DNA of 50,319 bases from Streptomyces sp. NBRC 110611 (GCF_001590865.1 NZ_BBUY01000004.1:17868-68186), one strand, 5' to 3'. Positions 7,441-16,075 are shown, counted from the stretch's first letter. Numbers and translations are program-made. The notes: generated by a model from the sequence alone, not told the origin.

Positions 7441-8211
7441 ATGCGCGTAGCAATGGAAGTCCGCGATCGTCCCGTGAGAGGCGCACGGGCCGCCACCGCA
7501 AGCGAGACGATCAGGGCTGCCGTCTTCGATCTGGACGGCACTCTGGCCAACACCCTGCCGGCGATCAGCAAACTTCTGGTCAAGGTGGCCGCCGAGCAGG
7601 GAAGCTCGGTGACCGCGCGGCAGGCGGCCGCCGCCATCGGCAAGCCGCCGGGCCCCGCCTTCGGCCGGCTGCTGGGCAGGCCCGAGGACGACTCCCGGGT
7701 GCAGACCGCCATCTCCCGCTACCGCGAACTGTTCGCCTACGAAGTCCTCTGCCAGGGACCGCAGCTGCTCTTCCCCGGCGTGACCGCGGGGCTGTCCGCG
7801 CTGCGCGCGCACGGCGTCGAGCTGGCCGTCGCCACGTCCAAGACGACCCGCAGCGCCGAGGCGCTGCTCGACGTCATGGGGATCCGTGACCTGGTCGGCC
7901 CGGTCATCGGGCAGGACATGGTCCGGCGCGGCAAACCGCACCCGGAGATGGTGCTGCGGGCGGCCGAACGGCTGGGCGTCCCGGCCTGGCAGAGCGCGTA
8001 CGTGGGGGACACCGTCGGGGACATGCGGATGGCGGTCACCGCACGCATGGAGCCGGTCGCGGTGACCTACGGGGTCGGCACGTTCGGCGAGCTGGCCGGG
8101 GTCGCCGGCACCCGGATGTGCAGTTCCTTCAAGGACGTGGTGTCCGTGATCGCCGCCTCCAGGCCGCGCCCGGCCGCCGCCATGGTGGGCGCCCAGCCGC
8201 GCCGCCGCTGA
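7441..8211 (+). CDS. HAD-superfamily phosphatase (phosphoglycolate phosphatase-like)
   Basis: The 256-residue protein contains all four HAD motifs: DLDGTLANT (motif I, nucleophile Asp), VATSKT (II), GKPHPEM with the conserved Lys (III) and YVGDTVGD (IV). The alpha-helical cap of subfamily IA lies between motifs I and II. ATG 7441 follows GGAAAGG; the frame opens upstream but encodes only proline-rich sequence. Family members hydrolyse small phosphorylated metabolites. Next to an afsA homologue and a C=C reductase, it could dephosphorylate the butanolide phosphate in signal synthesis, a step required by the A-factor pathway. That is inference; a housekeeping phosphatase is the alternative. Confidence 0.88.
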   Translation: MRVAMEVRDRPVRGARAATASETIRAAVFDLDGTLANTLPAISKLLVKVAAEQGSSVTARQAAAAIGKPPGPAFGRLLGRPEDDSRVQTAISRYRELFAYEVLCQGPQLLFPGVTAGLSALRAHGVELAVATSKTTRSAEALLDVMGIRDLVGPVIGQDMVRRGKPHPEMVLRAAERLGVPAWQSAYVGDTVGDMRMAVTARMEPVAVTYGVGTFGELAGVAGTRMCSSFKDVVSVIAASRPRPAAAMVGAQPRRR

Positions 8212-8240
8212 GCCGGCGGACGGGGGACCGGCCGCCCAAG

Positions 8241-8367
8241 GGCCGGAGGCCACAGGCCGGGGACCACAGGGCGGAGACCACAGGGCGGGAACATGCGAGC
8301 CGGTGACCGCGAGCCGGTGACTACGGAGCGGTGACTACGGAGCAGGGGCCACGGGGCGGTGACTACG
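8241..8367. repeat. Degenerate 14-base tandem repeat, about nine units
   Basis: Nine head-to-tail units of 14-15 bases follow the pattern GRGCSGGKGACYAC, for example GGGCGGAGACCACA at 8269 and GAGCGGTGACTACG at 8326. The array fills the space between the convergent HAD and PaaX-like genes, and its last unit supplies the paaX-like stop codon. No coding potential or strong hairpin is seen. Confidence 0.8.
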
Positions 8368-9214
8368 GACCGGCCGACGCCTCGCGCACATAACGGGCAC
8401 CCGCGTCCCGCAGCGCGCCGTGCAGCCGGCCGAACACCTCCGCCGCGCGACCACCCGGCCAGCCCTCCGGCAGGAGGGGAGAGGGCAGTCCGGGATCGGC
8501 GTACGGCAGCCGGCGCCAGGCGTCCAGCGCCAGCAGGTAGTCGTGGTAAGCCTCCTCCGGAGGCCCCGTGCGCCGCCGTGACCAGCGGAGCAGGACCGGC
8601 TCCTGCTCCTCGAGGAAGGCGTGGTACTGCGCGGCGACGGCGGCCAGGTCCCACCAGCGTGCCACCGCGTCCGACGTGGCGGCGAAGCCGGTATGCGTAC
8701 CGGTGAACAGCTCGACGTACCTCGTCAGTTGCAGTAGCTCCAGGGTGTGCCGGGTCTCCTCGTACAGCTGCGCCGGGGCGATCCACACCCCGGGGGCAGC
8801 GGTGCCGAAGCCGAGCCGGGCCAGCCGGGACCGCAGCAGATGCCGCTTGTGCCGCTCCTCCTCGGGAACGGAGAAGACGGCCAGCACCCAGCCGTCGGAC
8901 AACCGCGCGGCCGGCCGGCCGAAGATCCGCCGGTCCCCGTCCGCCAGCAGCTGGCGGGCGACGTCGGACAGCCCGTAGCCGGCCGCCCCGTCGGCGGTCC
9001 GCGCGGACACCAGCAGCCCGCGCCGCTTGAGCCGGGAGACCGCCGAGCGTACCGACGGCGGATCCACCCCGAGCACCCCCAGCAGCCGGATCAGCGCGGC
9101 GACCGGCACCGGCTCGGCCGCCCCGTCCCCGGCGTCGGGCCGGTCGCGCCCGTAGGCGCCGTAGAACGTGACGATCAGGGACCGGGGGGTGCGCTGTGTT
9201 TGCTGGTCGGCCAC
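8363..9214 (-). CDS. PaaX-family transcriptional repressor
   Basis: The 283-residue protein begins with the PaaX winged-helix domain (SLIVTFYGAYGRD, then SVRSAVSRLKRRGLL near residue 55). The central PaaX-like domain contains GWVLAVFSVPEE and WIAPAQL, and the C-terminal domain has the family DYLLALDAWRRLPYADPGLP. PaaX proteins repress phenylacetyl-CoA and related aryl-CoA catabolic genes and release DNA on binding the CoA ester. GTG 9214 is 4 bases after the ligase stop, so it is co-transcribed with the CoA ligase. The effector here is probably the aryl-CoA made by that ligase. Confidence 0.88.
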   Translation of the reverse strand: MADQQTQRTPRSLIVTFYGAYGRDRPDAGDGAAEPVPVAALIRLLGVLGVDPPSVRSAVSRLKRRGLLVSARTADGAAGYGLSDVARQLLADGDRRIFGRPAARLSDGWVLAVFSVPEEERHKRHLLRSRLARLGFGTAAPGVWIAPAQLYEETRHTLELLQLTRYVELFTGTHTGFAATSDAVARWWDLAAVAAQYHAFLEEQEPVLLRWSRRRTGPPEEAYHDYLLALDAWRRLPYADPGLPSPLLPEGWPGGRAAEVFGRLHGALRDAGARYVREASAGP

Positions 9215-9218
9215 CGGA

Positions 9219-10850
9219 TCACTGTAGATCGGCCACCGGACCGGCGGAGCCCGGCCCCGAACGCAGCCGGAAGCGCTGGAGCTTGCCGGTCGGGGTGCGG
9301 GGCAGCGCGGTGTGGAAGACGATCTCGCGCGGGCACTTGAAGGGCGCGATACGGGTCTTGGTGAAGGCGCGCAGCGCGGCGACGGTCTGCTCGTCGGCAG
9401 GCACACCGTTCCGCAGCACCACATGGGCGACGACCACCTCCCCCCGTTCCTCGTCGGCCCGTCCGACCACCGCCGCCTCGCTGACATCGGGGTGCCGCAG
9501 CAGCGCGTCCTCCACCTCGGGACCGGCGATGTTGTAGCCGGCCGAGACGATCATGTCGTCCGCCCTGGCGACGTAGCGGAAGTAGCCGTCGGGCTCGCGG
9601 ACATAGGTGTCGCCGGTGATGTTCCAGCCGTCCCGTACGTACTCCGTCTGCCGGGCATCCGCCAGATAGCGGCAGCCGGTCGGCCCGCGTACGGCCAGCA
9701 GGCCCGGCTCGCCGTCCGGCAGCGGGGCGCCGTCCGTGCCCACCACCCGCGCCTGGAACCCCGGTACCGGCAGTCCCGTCGTGCCCGGCCGGATCGCCTC
9801 GTCGGCCGCCGCGATGAAGATGTGCAGCAGCTCCGTCGCGCCGATGCCGTTGATGAGCCGCAGGCCGGTCGCCTCGTACCAGGACTGCCAGGTCGCGGCA
9901 GGCAGGTTCTCACCGGCCGACACGCACCGGCGCAGCGAGGAGACGTCGTGACCGGTGAGGCGCGGCAGCATCGCCCGGTAGGCGGTCGGGGCGGTGAACA
10001 GCACCGAGACCCGGTGCGCCGCGATATCGGTGAGCAGCTGTTCCGGCCCGCCCCAGTCGGTGAGCAGGGCCGAGGCGCCGGCCCGCAGCGGGAAGACCAC
10101 CAGCCCGCCGAGGCCGAAGGTGAATCCCAGCGGCGGGCTGCCGGCGAACACATCGTCAGGGGTCGGCCGGAGCACCCGCGCCGAGAAGGTGTCCGCGATG
10201 GCGAGCACATCGCGGTGGAAGTGCAGACACCCCTTGGGGCGGCCGGTGGTGCCCGAGGTGAACGCGATCAGCGCGACATCGTCGGCCGAGGTCGCCACCG
10301 CCGGGTACGGTGCGCCGCCGGGCCGGGCGAGCTGCCGCAGATCGGCCGGGCCGTCCCCGCCGTACGTGGTGACCCGCAGCCCCGGGACCCCGGCCCTGGT
10401 GAGGTCCTCGACCGAGCGGATGTCGCACAGCGCATACCGCACCCGGGCGATCTCGCAGATCGTGGTGAGCTCCTTGGGGCGCTGCGCGGCCAGTACGGTC
10501 ACCGCGACCGCCCCCGCCTTCATGACGGCGAGCCAGCAGGCGGCCAGCCATGGCGTGGTGGGACCGCGCAGCAGGACGCGGTTGCCCGGCCGCACACCCA
10601 GCTGTCCGGTGAGCGCGTGGGCGATCGCGTCGACCCGGTCGCGCAGCTGCCCGTACGTCCACACCGGCCCGCTCGCGTCGCGGAACGCCGGGCGGTCCGC
10701 GCCGAACCGCTCGATGGTGCCGTCCAGTAACTCGGCGCCGCAGTTCAGGCGGTCGGGGTAGCCCAGATCGGTGAGGTGCGGCCACTGCTCCCGGGGCGGC
10801 AGCCGGTCGCGCGCGAAGGTGTCGGTATGGGCCGAGGACCGTAGCTCCAT
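9219..10850 (-). CDS. Benzoate/2-aminobenzoate-type CoA ligase (ANL superfamily)
   Basis: The 543-residue protein carries the adenylate-forming motifs: FTSGTTGRPKG near residue 200, GIGATELLHIF, GDTYVREPDGYFRYVARADDM, and the C-terminal catalytic Lys in PRTPTGKLQ near 525-530. The GIGATELLHIF segment is typical of benzoate/aminobenzoate-CoA ligases, which activate an aromatic acid with ATP and CoA. It is the first gene of an operon with the PaaX-like regulator and is divergent from the acyl-CoA dehydrogenase. With the monooxygenase/OYE fusion at the left end this gives an aerobic aryl-CoA route; anthranilate is the likely substrate, salicylate or benzoate the alternatives. Confidence 0.85.
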   Translation of the reverse strand: MELRSSAHTDTFARDRLPPREQWPHLTDLGYPDRLNCGAELLDGTIERFGADRPAFRDASGPVWTYGQLRDRVDAIAHALTGQLGVRPGNRVLLRGPTTPWLAACWLAVMKAGAVAVTVLAAQRPKELTTICEIARVRYALCDIRSVEDLTRAGVPGLRVTTYGGDGPADLRQLARPGGAPYPAVATSADDVALIAFTSGTTGRPKGCLHFHRDVLAIADTFSARVLRPTPDDVFAGSPPLGFTFGLGGLVVFPLRAGASALLTDWGGPEQLLTDIAAHRVSVLFTAPTAYRAMLPRLTGHDVSSLRRCVSAGENLPAATWQSWYEATGLRLINGIGATELLHIFIAAADEAIRPGTTGLPVPGFQARVVGTDGAPLPDGEPGLLAVRGPTGCRYLADARQTEYVRDGWNITGDTYVREPDGYFRYVARADDMIVSAGYNIAGPEVEDALLRHPDVSEAAVVGRADEERGEVVVAHVVLRNGVPADEQTVAALRAFTKTRIAPFKCPREIVFHTALPRTPTGKLQRFRLRSGPGSAGPVADLQ

Positions 10851-10896
10851 GCGGTGACGCCCCCTAGGACGGCCGAGTGGCCGGACCGGTCGACGA

Positions 10897-10954
10897 GGTG
10901 CTGGTGAGGTTCTGGGCGAGGTGCCGGCGAGGCTCTGGTGAGGTGCTGGGCGAC
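10897..10954. repeat. Degenerate 11-12-base tandem repeat, five units, in a divergent promoter
   Basis: Units GGTGCTGGTGA, GGTTCTGGGCGA, GGTGCCGGCGA, GGCTCTGGTGA and GGTGCTGGGCGA lie head to tail just 5' of the CoA ligase start. The period of roughly one helical turn could phase a binding protein, but simple slippage expansion is equally possible. Confidence 0.7.
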
Positions 10955-10980
10955 GTGCGAGGACTGCCGTTCGGATCGTC

Positions 10981-11011
10981 CGTCAGCGTAACGTGTCTGT
11001 GACGGCAGTCA
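10981..11011. promoter_or_regulatory. Divergent ligase/dehydrogenase control region with GTGACGGCAGTCA motif
   Basis: GTGACGGCAGTCA at 10999-11011 matches 12 of 13 bases of the motif at 64-76, before the other half of the pathway. An inverted pair CGTCA-N14-TGACG spans 10981-11004. The site sits between divergent starts at 10850 and 11115. The likely ligand is the PaaX-like repressor encoded in the leftward operon. Confidence 0.45.
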
Positions 11012-11114
11012 ATATGCCGCGATAGAGACCGCAGGACCCCGTGTGACCGCGTGACAGCAAGACCCCGCGTCGGAGGACCGTCGAGGACCGCCACCGTTAC
11101 CAGGGAGCCGCCCC

Positions 11115-12239
11115 ATGACCGTATTCGCACTGGGACCGGAGGAGCAGGAGTGGTGCGCCGCCGTGCGCGCCATGACGGCCGAACGGCTGCGCCCGCTGGC
11201 GGAGAGGGGCGAGCCGGGCCGGGTCAACCGCCCTCTGGTCGCCGCCCTGGGCGAACTGGGCCTGCTGCGCCGCCTGTTCCCGGCCGACGGCGCACCGCGC
11301 GCCCTGGACCTGTGCCTGCTGCGCGAGTCCCTCGCCCGGGAGTGCACGGAGGCGGAGACCGCACTGGCCCTCCAGGGCCTCGGCGCCCACCCGCTGGTCC
11401 GGTCCGGAACCGAGGCCCAGCGCGCCCGTTGGCTGCCCGAGGTGGCCGCCGGCCGCGCGATCGCGTCCTTCGCGCTGAGCGAGCCGGACGCGGGGTCGGA
11501 TGCCGCCGCGCTCTCGCTGACGGCGGAGCCGGACGGCCCGGACGGCTGGCGGCTGACCGGCGAGAAGTGCTGGATCTCCAACGCCCCCGAGGCCGACTTC
11601 GCCACCGTTTTCGCCCGTACCGGGGGCGCGGGGGCGCGAGGGGTCACCGCCTTCCTCGTCCCCGCCGGCCGGCCGGGCCTGACCGGAGCACGCCTGGACA
11701 TGCTCAGCCCGCACCCCATCGGCACGATGGTCTTCGACGGCACGCCGGTGACCAGGGCGGATGTGCTGGGCGAGGTGGGCGGCGGATTCGCCGTGGCGAT
11801 GGCCACGCTGAACCTCTTCCGGCCGAGCGTGGGGGCCTTCGCGGTCGGCATGGCACAGGCCGCGCTGGATGCGGCCCTGGCGCATGCCGGGGCGCGCACC
11901 GCGTTCGGCGGGCCGCTCAAGGACCTCCAGTCCGTAGGCCACCAGCTCGCCGAGATGGCCACCCGGGTCGAGTCCGCCCGCCTGCTGGTGTACGCGGCCG
12001 CCTCCGCGTACGACATGGGGGCGCCCGGCATCGTCCGCCGCTCGGCGATGGCCAAACTGCTGGCGACCGAGACCGCCCAGTACGTCGTCGATGCCGCGGT
12101 CCAGATCCACGGCGCCCGCGCGCTGCGCCGTGGCCACCTCCTGGAACACCTCTACCGGGAGGTGCGCGCGCCGCGTATCTACGAGGGTGCGACGGAGGTG
12201 CAACGCTCCATCATCGCCAGGGAGCTCTACCGGAACTGA
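11115..12239 (+). CDS. Acyl-CoA dehydrogenase
   Basis: The 374-residue flavoprotein has the family signatures FALSEPDAGSD and GEKCWISNAPEADF in the middle domain, and VQIHGARALRRG then IYEGATEVQRSIIARELY near the C terminus, with the catalytic Glu in YEGATE. It oxidises an acyl-CoA to an enoyl-CoA and passes electrons to ETF. Being divergent from the aryl-CoA ligase, it probably oxidises an alicyclic or ring-opened CoA ester made by the monooxygenase/OYE fusion. ATG 11115 follows a GGGAG-type ribosome site. Confidence 0.92.
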   Translation: MTVFALGPEEQEWCAAVRAMTAERLRPLAERGEPGRVNRPLVAALGELGLLRRLFPADGAPRALDLCLLRESLARECTEAETALALQGLGAHPLVRSGTEAQRARWLPEVAAGRAIASFALSEPDAGSDAAALSLTAEPDGPDGWRLTGEKCWISNAPEADFATVFARTGGAGARGVTAFLVPAGRPGLTGARLDMLSPHPIGTMVFDGTPVTRADVLGEVGGGFAVAMATLNLFRPSVGAFAVGMAQAALDAALAHAGARTAFGGPLKDLQSVGHQLAEMATRVESARLLVYAAASAYDMGAPGIVRRSAMAKLLATETAQYVVDAAVQIHGARALRRGHLLEHLYREVRAPRIYEGATEVQRSIIARELYRN

Positions 12240-12399
12240 ACGGGTACCGCACCCAGGGCCTGTCCCGCCGGACCGGCCCTGGCCTGCGTCACCGGCCCTG
12301 GCCTGCCGGGCCGGCGGGCGATTGTCAGTGGTGGATGTCAGGCTGAAATCGGCGGACATCACGCAGCATCCGCGAGGCAGCACCGCGAAGGGAAGCGCG

Positions 12400-13200
12400 A
12401 TGATCACCACTGACTTCGTCCCCGGCTCGCCCTGCTGGCTCGATCTCGGTGCCCCCGATGTCGAGGTCGCCGCGGCTTTCTACCGGGCGGTGTTCGGCTG
12501 GCGGGCCGAGCCGTACGGTGACCAGGGCGCGGGCGGGTACTCGCTCTTCCGGCTCGACGGCAAGGTGGTCGCGGCGGCCGGTCCGCTCACCGAGGACGGC
12601 GCGCGCTCCGCCTGGACGATCTACTTCCATACCCCTGACGCGGATGTCACGGTCGAGGCCGTGGCGCGGGCGGGCGGCGCGGTCCGTTCGGTGCCGACCC
12701 GGGTCGGCACCGAGGGCGGCCGGTTCGCGCAGCTCACCGACCCCCAGGGCGCGGAGTTCGCCATCTGGGAGCCGGCGGGACATCCGGGCATCGAAGCGGT
12801 GGACGGCCCCGGCACACTGGGATGGACGGAGCTCTACACCACCGACCCGGCCGCCGCACGGGCCTTCTACCGGGCCGTCTTCGACTGGCGCACCCAGGAT
12901 GTGCCGCTCCCCGGCGGTGGCGGAACATACACCCTGCTCCGCCCCGCCGACTGCGGTGAGGACCGGGTGCACGGCGGCCTCCTGGGTGTCCCCGCCGATC
13001 TCCTCGGACCGGCCGGAAGGCCGTACTGGCACCCGGTGTTCGGCTCCGCGGACTGCGACGCCTCCGTCGGCCTGGCAACGGGCAACGGCGGCAGGCTCGT
13101 CATGGGCCCGGAGACCGTCGAGGGCGTCGGTCGGCTCGCCGTCTGCACCGACCCGGCAGGCGCGGAATTCGTCGTCCTCATGCCACAGGAGCTGCTCTGA
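12400..13200 (+). CDS. Tandem VOC-fold (glyoxalase/bleomycin-resistance-like) protein
   Basis: The 266-residue protein has two VOC modules. Module 1 (about 8-125) begins PCWLDLGAPDVEVAAAFYRAVFGW; module 2 (about 138-262) begins LGWTELYTTDPAAARAFYRAVFDW. Both end with the family pattern DPQGAEFAIW / DPAGAEFVVL. ATG 12400 follows GAAGGGAAGCG; a longer frame reaches 12091 but overlaps the dehydrogenase. The fold covers metal-dependent lyases, dioxygenases and drug-binding proteins. Function is not predicted; it may or may not belong to the aromatic pathway. Confidence 0.88.
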   Translation: MITTDFVPGSPCWLDLGAPDVEVAAAFYRAVFGWRAEPYGDQGAGGYSLFRLDGKVVAAAGPLTEDGARSAWTIYFHTPDADVTVEAVARAGGAVRSVPTRVGTEGGRFAQLTDPQGAEFAIWEPAGHPGIEAVDGPGTLGWTELYTTDPAAARAFYRAVFDWRTQDVPLPGGGGTYTLLRPADCGEDRVHGGLLGVPADLLGPAGRPYWHPVFGSADCDASVGLATGNGGRLVMGPETVEGVGRLAVCTDPAGAEFVVLMPQELL

Positions 13201-13416
13201 CACACAGCCACACAACGACGGCCGGCCACTCACCGATCCGGTCCACGCACCTTCCCCGGCTACGCGCTTTCGCCGGCTACGCGCCTGCCAAGGACATGCG
13301 CGGTCCATCGGCATCGCCGGCAGGCTCAGTGGCAACGCGCCTTTCCCGTAAGGGGATTGGGAATCGCGCGATACCGGCGGGATGCGCGACCGCGGAGGGC
13401 TTCCGGGGTCAACCGC

Positions 13417-14109
13417 TCAGGCCCGGGTCGCCAGGCCGAACAGCGTCGCCAGCTCCTCCGCGTACGCCGGGAGGTTCAGGTCCGGCCTGGTGCGGAGCAG
13501 GAAGGGCAGCCCGCTGAGCGCGTTCTGGATCGCCGCGGCCATGACGAAGGTGTCGCACGACCGGAACTCTCCGCGTGCCTGGCCGCGCCGCAGGATGCCC
13601 TGGAGGTGTCCGAGCACATCGCGGAAGGTGTCGGTGTCGTAGGCCGCCGCGTGCTCTTCGTCGTCGTGGAGTGCGGCGAAGATCGACGCCAATGCGCGCA
13701 TCCGGGTCCGGTGGCTGTCGACGAAGGCGACCGTACCGGTGATGTACGCGCGCAGCTCGGCGGCGGCGGAGCCGGTGTGCGGTCTCGGCGGCGGCGCGTC
13801 GGCGGGCTGCCGGATCGGCCGGTTCGCCGGGTCCGCCGCCGCCCGGTCGAGCAGGAACCGGTCGATCGAGTCGAAGACGTCGGCCACCACCGCTTTCACC
13901 AGCTCGTCCTTGTTGGCGAAGTGGTAGGAGATGAGCCGCGTGCTGCTCAGTCCGCCGCGTTCGGCGATCCGCGCGAAGGTCGTACGGCGGTAGCCGAGGG
14001 CGGCGATGGTGTCGGTCGTCGCGGCGATGATCTGGGCACGTCGCGCGAGCGCGGCGGCGGACCGTTCGCCGGGCGCGGGCGCCGTGGGCGTGGGTTCTTC
14101 ACTGGGCAT
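13417..14109 (-). CDS. TetR-family transcriptional regulator
   Basis: The 230-residue protein has a TetR HTH at about 20-70 (ARRAQIIAATTDTIAALGYRR, then GLSSTRLISYHFANKDEL). The C-terminal domain is of general TetR type, without butyrolactone-receptor features. It is divergent from an integral membrane protein gene, and dyads with TTACTCA/TGAGTAA arms lie between them, so it probably represses itself and that gene. The 216 bases between its stop and the VOC gene hold only a CGGCTACGCGC direct repeat (around 13256-13285). Confidence 0.88.
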   Translation of the reverse strand: MPSEEPTPTAPAPGERSAAALARRAQIIAATTDTIAALGYRRTTFARIAERGGLSSTRLISYHFANKDELVKAVVADVFDSIDRFLLDRAAADPANRPIRQPADAPPPRPHTGSAAAELRAYITGTVAFVDSHRTRMRALASIFAALHDDEEHAAAYDTDTFRDVLGHLQGILRRGQARGEFRSCDTFVMAAAIQNALSGLPFLLRTRPDLNLPAYAEELATLFGLATRA

Positions 14110-14220
14110 GGCCGTTCACCGGACGTGGGTGCGATGGGGCGTTCGTTGATTGCGGGGCGCCGGGCTCAGCTCGACTGTTCGCTCGGCGCTGCGAGCATAG
14201 CTGGCTCCCCTTGCGAGCGC

Positions 14221-14257
14221 GTTACCCACCCAAGTAACGTCTTACTCAAGTGAGTAA
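14221..14257. promoter_or_regulatory. Overlapping dyads, likely TetR operator of the 13.4-15.5 kb divergent pair
   Basis: Three nested inverted repeats are visible: GTTAC-N8-GTAAC (14221-14238), AGTAA-CGTC-TTACT (from about 14233) and TTACTCA-AG-TGAGTAA (14242-14257, 7-base perfect arms). This A/T-rich patch stands out from its surroundings, and lies about 110-145 bases 5' of each of the two flanking start codons. Confidence 0.6.
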
Positions 14258-14401
14258 TTCTGAGCGGTGTGCCTCGGACCGCGCCGCGCGAAGCGCCGCA
14301 CTGACTGTTGAAGAGCCGCACTGGCAGCTGCAGTTGAGGAAGCCGTAGCGGCGAAGGAGTCGACTCCGGTTGTGGGGCGACGGGAAGGACAGGGGGAGGA
14401 C

Positions 14402-15544
14402 ATGGGGATACGCCGCACTGCACCGCCATCGCTCCACACATCCGCACGCCCACCGGCGGACGGGCGCCGCAAGGCGGCCTGGAGTCTGATCGTGCTGGCT
14501 CCGGTCAGCGCCGAGGTGACATTCAGCGGCGTCACCATGCCGGCCGTGTGGCTGCTGCTGCCGGCCCTGGTGGCGATGTACGGCGCCGGCGTGCTGCTCC
14601 TGCGAGAACTGGTCGTCCGCTCCGGGCGCGGCCGGCCCAGCCTGCTGCTGATGGGCCTGGTCTACGAACTGGCCGAGGACGGCCTCGGCCTACAGGCACT
14701 GACCAGCCCCGACCTCTACCATGCCGCCGCCTGGGGCCCGCGGGTGCTCGGGCTCAACACCACGTACTGGGAGACCCAGGTCGGCTACCACACGGTCTTC
14801 AGCGTGCTGGTCCCGGTGCTGCTCACGGACCTGCTCTTCCCCCACCATCGGGGCCGGCCGTATCTGCGGCGCGGCGGCCTGGCCGGCACCGCGGTCGCGG
14901 CCGTCACCGGCGTCGTGCTCCTGCGGGTGGGCGTGGCGGCCATCGAGGATCCCGGATACCACATCTCCCTGCCGGCCACCCTCGCCCTGCTGGCCGCGAT
15001 CACCGCCCTGACCGCCGTCGCGCTCCGCGCGCTCCCCGCCCGTACCGGCGCGCACGAGGGCTCCGTACCGCCGCCGGCCCGCCCCGCCCCGAGTCCGGCC
15101 CGCGTCGCCCTGACGGCGGGAGTCACCTGCGTCTGCTTCCTCGGGCTGCTGTTCCCGCCCGGTCTGCCGCCCGACGGCCCGGCGATCGGCAGCGGCGCCT
15201 GGGTCTTCGTCCCGATGGCCCTGGCCGCCGCGCTCGCGGCCGGCGCCGCCTGGTACGTCCGCCGCTGGACCGCCACCCCCGGCTGGTCCGACAGCCACTA
15301 CGTCTGGCTCGCCGGCGGCGCCCTGATCGGCCACACGCTCTACGCCGTACTCACCGCGCCCGCCGGGCACGACTACGCCCGGGGCCCGACCGCCCTCGCG
15401 CTTGCCCTCGGAGCGGCGATGATCGCCGCCACGGCGTACCTGCTGGTCCGGCTCGACCACCGCGTCCGGCGTGCCCGACAGCCGGGCCTGACGCCGAGCC
15501 CGATAGCAAGGTTTGACGCCGAGTCCGGGGCGCAGGAGAAGTGA
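14402..15544 (+). CDS. Integral membrane protein, about ten transmembrane segments, function unknown
   Basis: The 380-residue protein has a short basic N terminus followed by repeated hydrophobic segments, starting SLIVLAPVSAEVTFSGV and VWLLLPALVAMYGAGVLLL. A conserved-looking loop carries YELAEDGLGLQAL and NTTYWETQVGYHTVFS. The ATG at 14402 follows GGGGGAGGAC. I do not recognise a family. Divergent TetR control suggests export or membrane-stress resistance, but no transporter motif is visible. The 100 bases after it hold a small GGGCC-TTAC-GGCCC hairpin around 15610. Confidence 0.85.
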   Translation: MGIRRTAPPSLHTSARPPADGRRKAAWSLIVLAPVSAEVTFSGVTMPAVWLLLPALVAMYGAGVLLLRELVVRSGRGRPSLLLMGLVYELAEDGLGLQALTSPDLYHAAAWGPRVLGLNTTYWETQVGYHTVFSVLVPVLLTDLLFPHHRGRPYLRRGGLAGTAVAAVTGVVLLRVGVAAIEDPGYHISLPATLALLAAITALTAVALRALPARTGAHEGSVPPPARPAPSPARVALTAGVTCVCFLGLLFPPGLPPDGPAIGSGAWVFVPMALAAALAAGAAWYVRRWTATPGWSDSHYVWLAGGALIGHTLYAVLTAPAGHDYARGPTALALALGAAMIAATAYLLVRLDHRVRRARQPGLTPSPIARFDAESGAQEK

Positions 15545-15646
15545 AGACGCCGCGGCGTGCCCAACCCGGCCTCGCCGTGCAGGAGACGTCAAGGGGCGGA
15601 ACGGGTGCTGGGCCTTACGGCCCCAGGTGTTGTCTGCGCGCCTACG

Positions 15647-16075
15647 ATGAGTGGCATGTCGCCTGATGCCTCTTCCCCGTCCTCCGTGTGGCCGGTACTG
15701 CACTACGACGACACGGGTACGGCGCTGCGTTTTCTGGTCGATGTGCTGGGTTTCGTGGAGGTGGTTGCCGCGCCGGATGAACACGGCGGTATCGGCCACG
15801 CCGAGCTGCGCTGGCCTGGCGGTGGAGCGCTGGTGTTCGGTTCGACCCGGCACACGGACAGCGTGCACGGGCGGATGCGGGCCGGGACCAGCGCGGTCTA
15901 TGTGGTCGCCGACGATGTGGACGCGGTGCATCAGCGGGTGCGGGAGGCTGGTGGCGAGATTCTCGAACCGCCGCACGACACCGAGTTCGGGTCAGGGGCT
16001 CGGGCGTACGCGTTCACCGTGCGAGATCCGGAGGGCAACCTGTGGACCTTCGGCACCTACCGCGGCGTTTCCTAG
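15647..16075 (+). CDS. VOC-fold protein (glyoxalase/bleomycin-resistance family, single module)
   Basis: The product of about 142 residues reads PVLHYDDTGTALRFLVDVLGF at the start of the fold and ends ARAYAFTVRDPEGNLWTFGTY, the typical 'PhnB-like' VOC pattern. ATGs at 15647 and 15656 are both in frame. Neither has a strong ribosome site, and CTACGAT just upstream could be a -10 element, giving a near-leaderless message. Its substrate is unknown. Confidence 0.8.
   Translation: MSGMSPDASSPSSVWPVLHYDDTGTALRFLVDVLGFVEVVAAPDEHGGIGHAELRWPGGGALVFGSTRHTDSVHGRMRAGTSAVYVVADDVDAVHQRVREAGGEILEPPHDTEFGSGARAYAFTVRDPEGNLWTFGTYRGVS

Noticed and set aside
8241..8367. CRISPR array
   Set aside because: Units are contiguous 14-15-mers with no spacers, no conserved repeat of CRISPR length, and no cas genes nearby.
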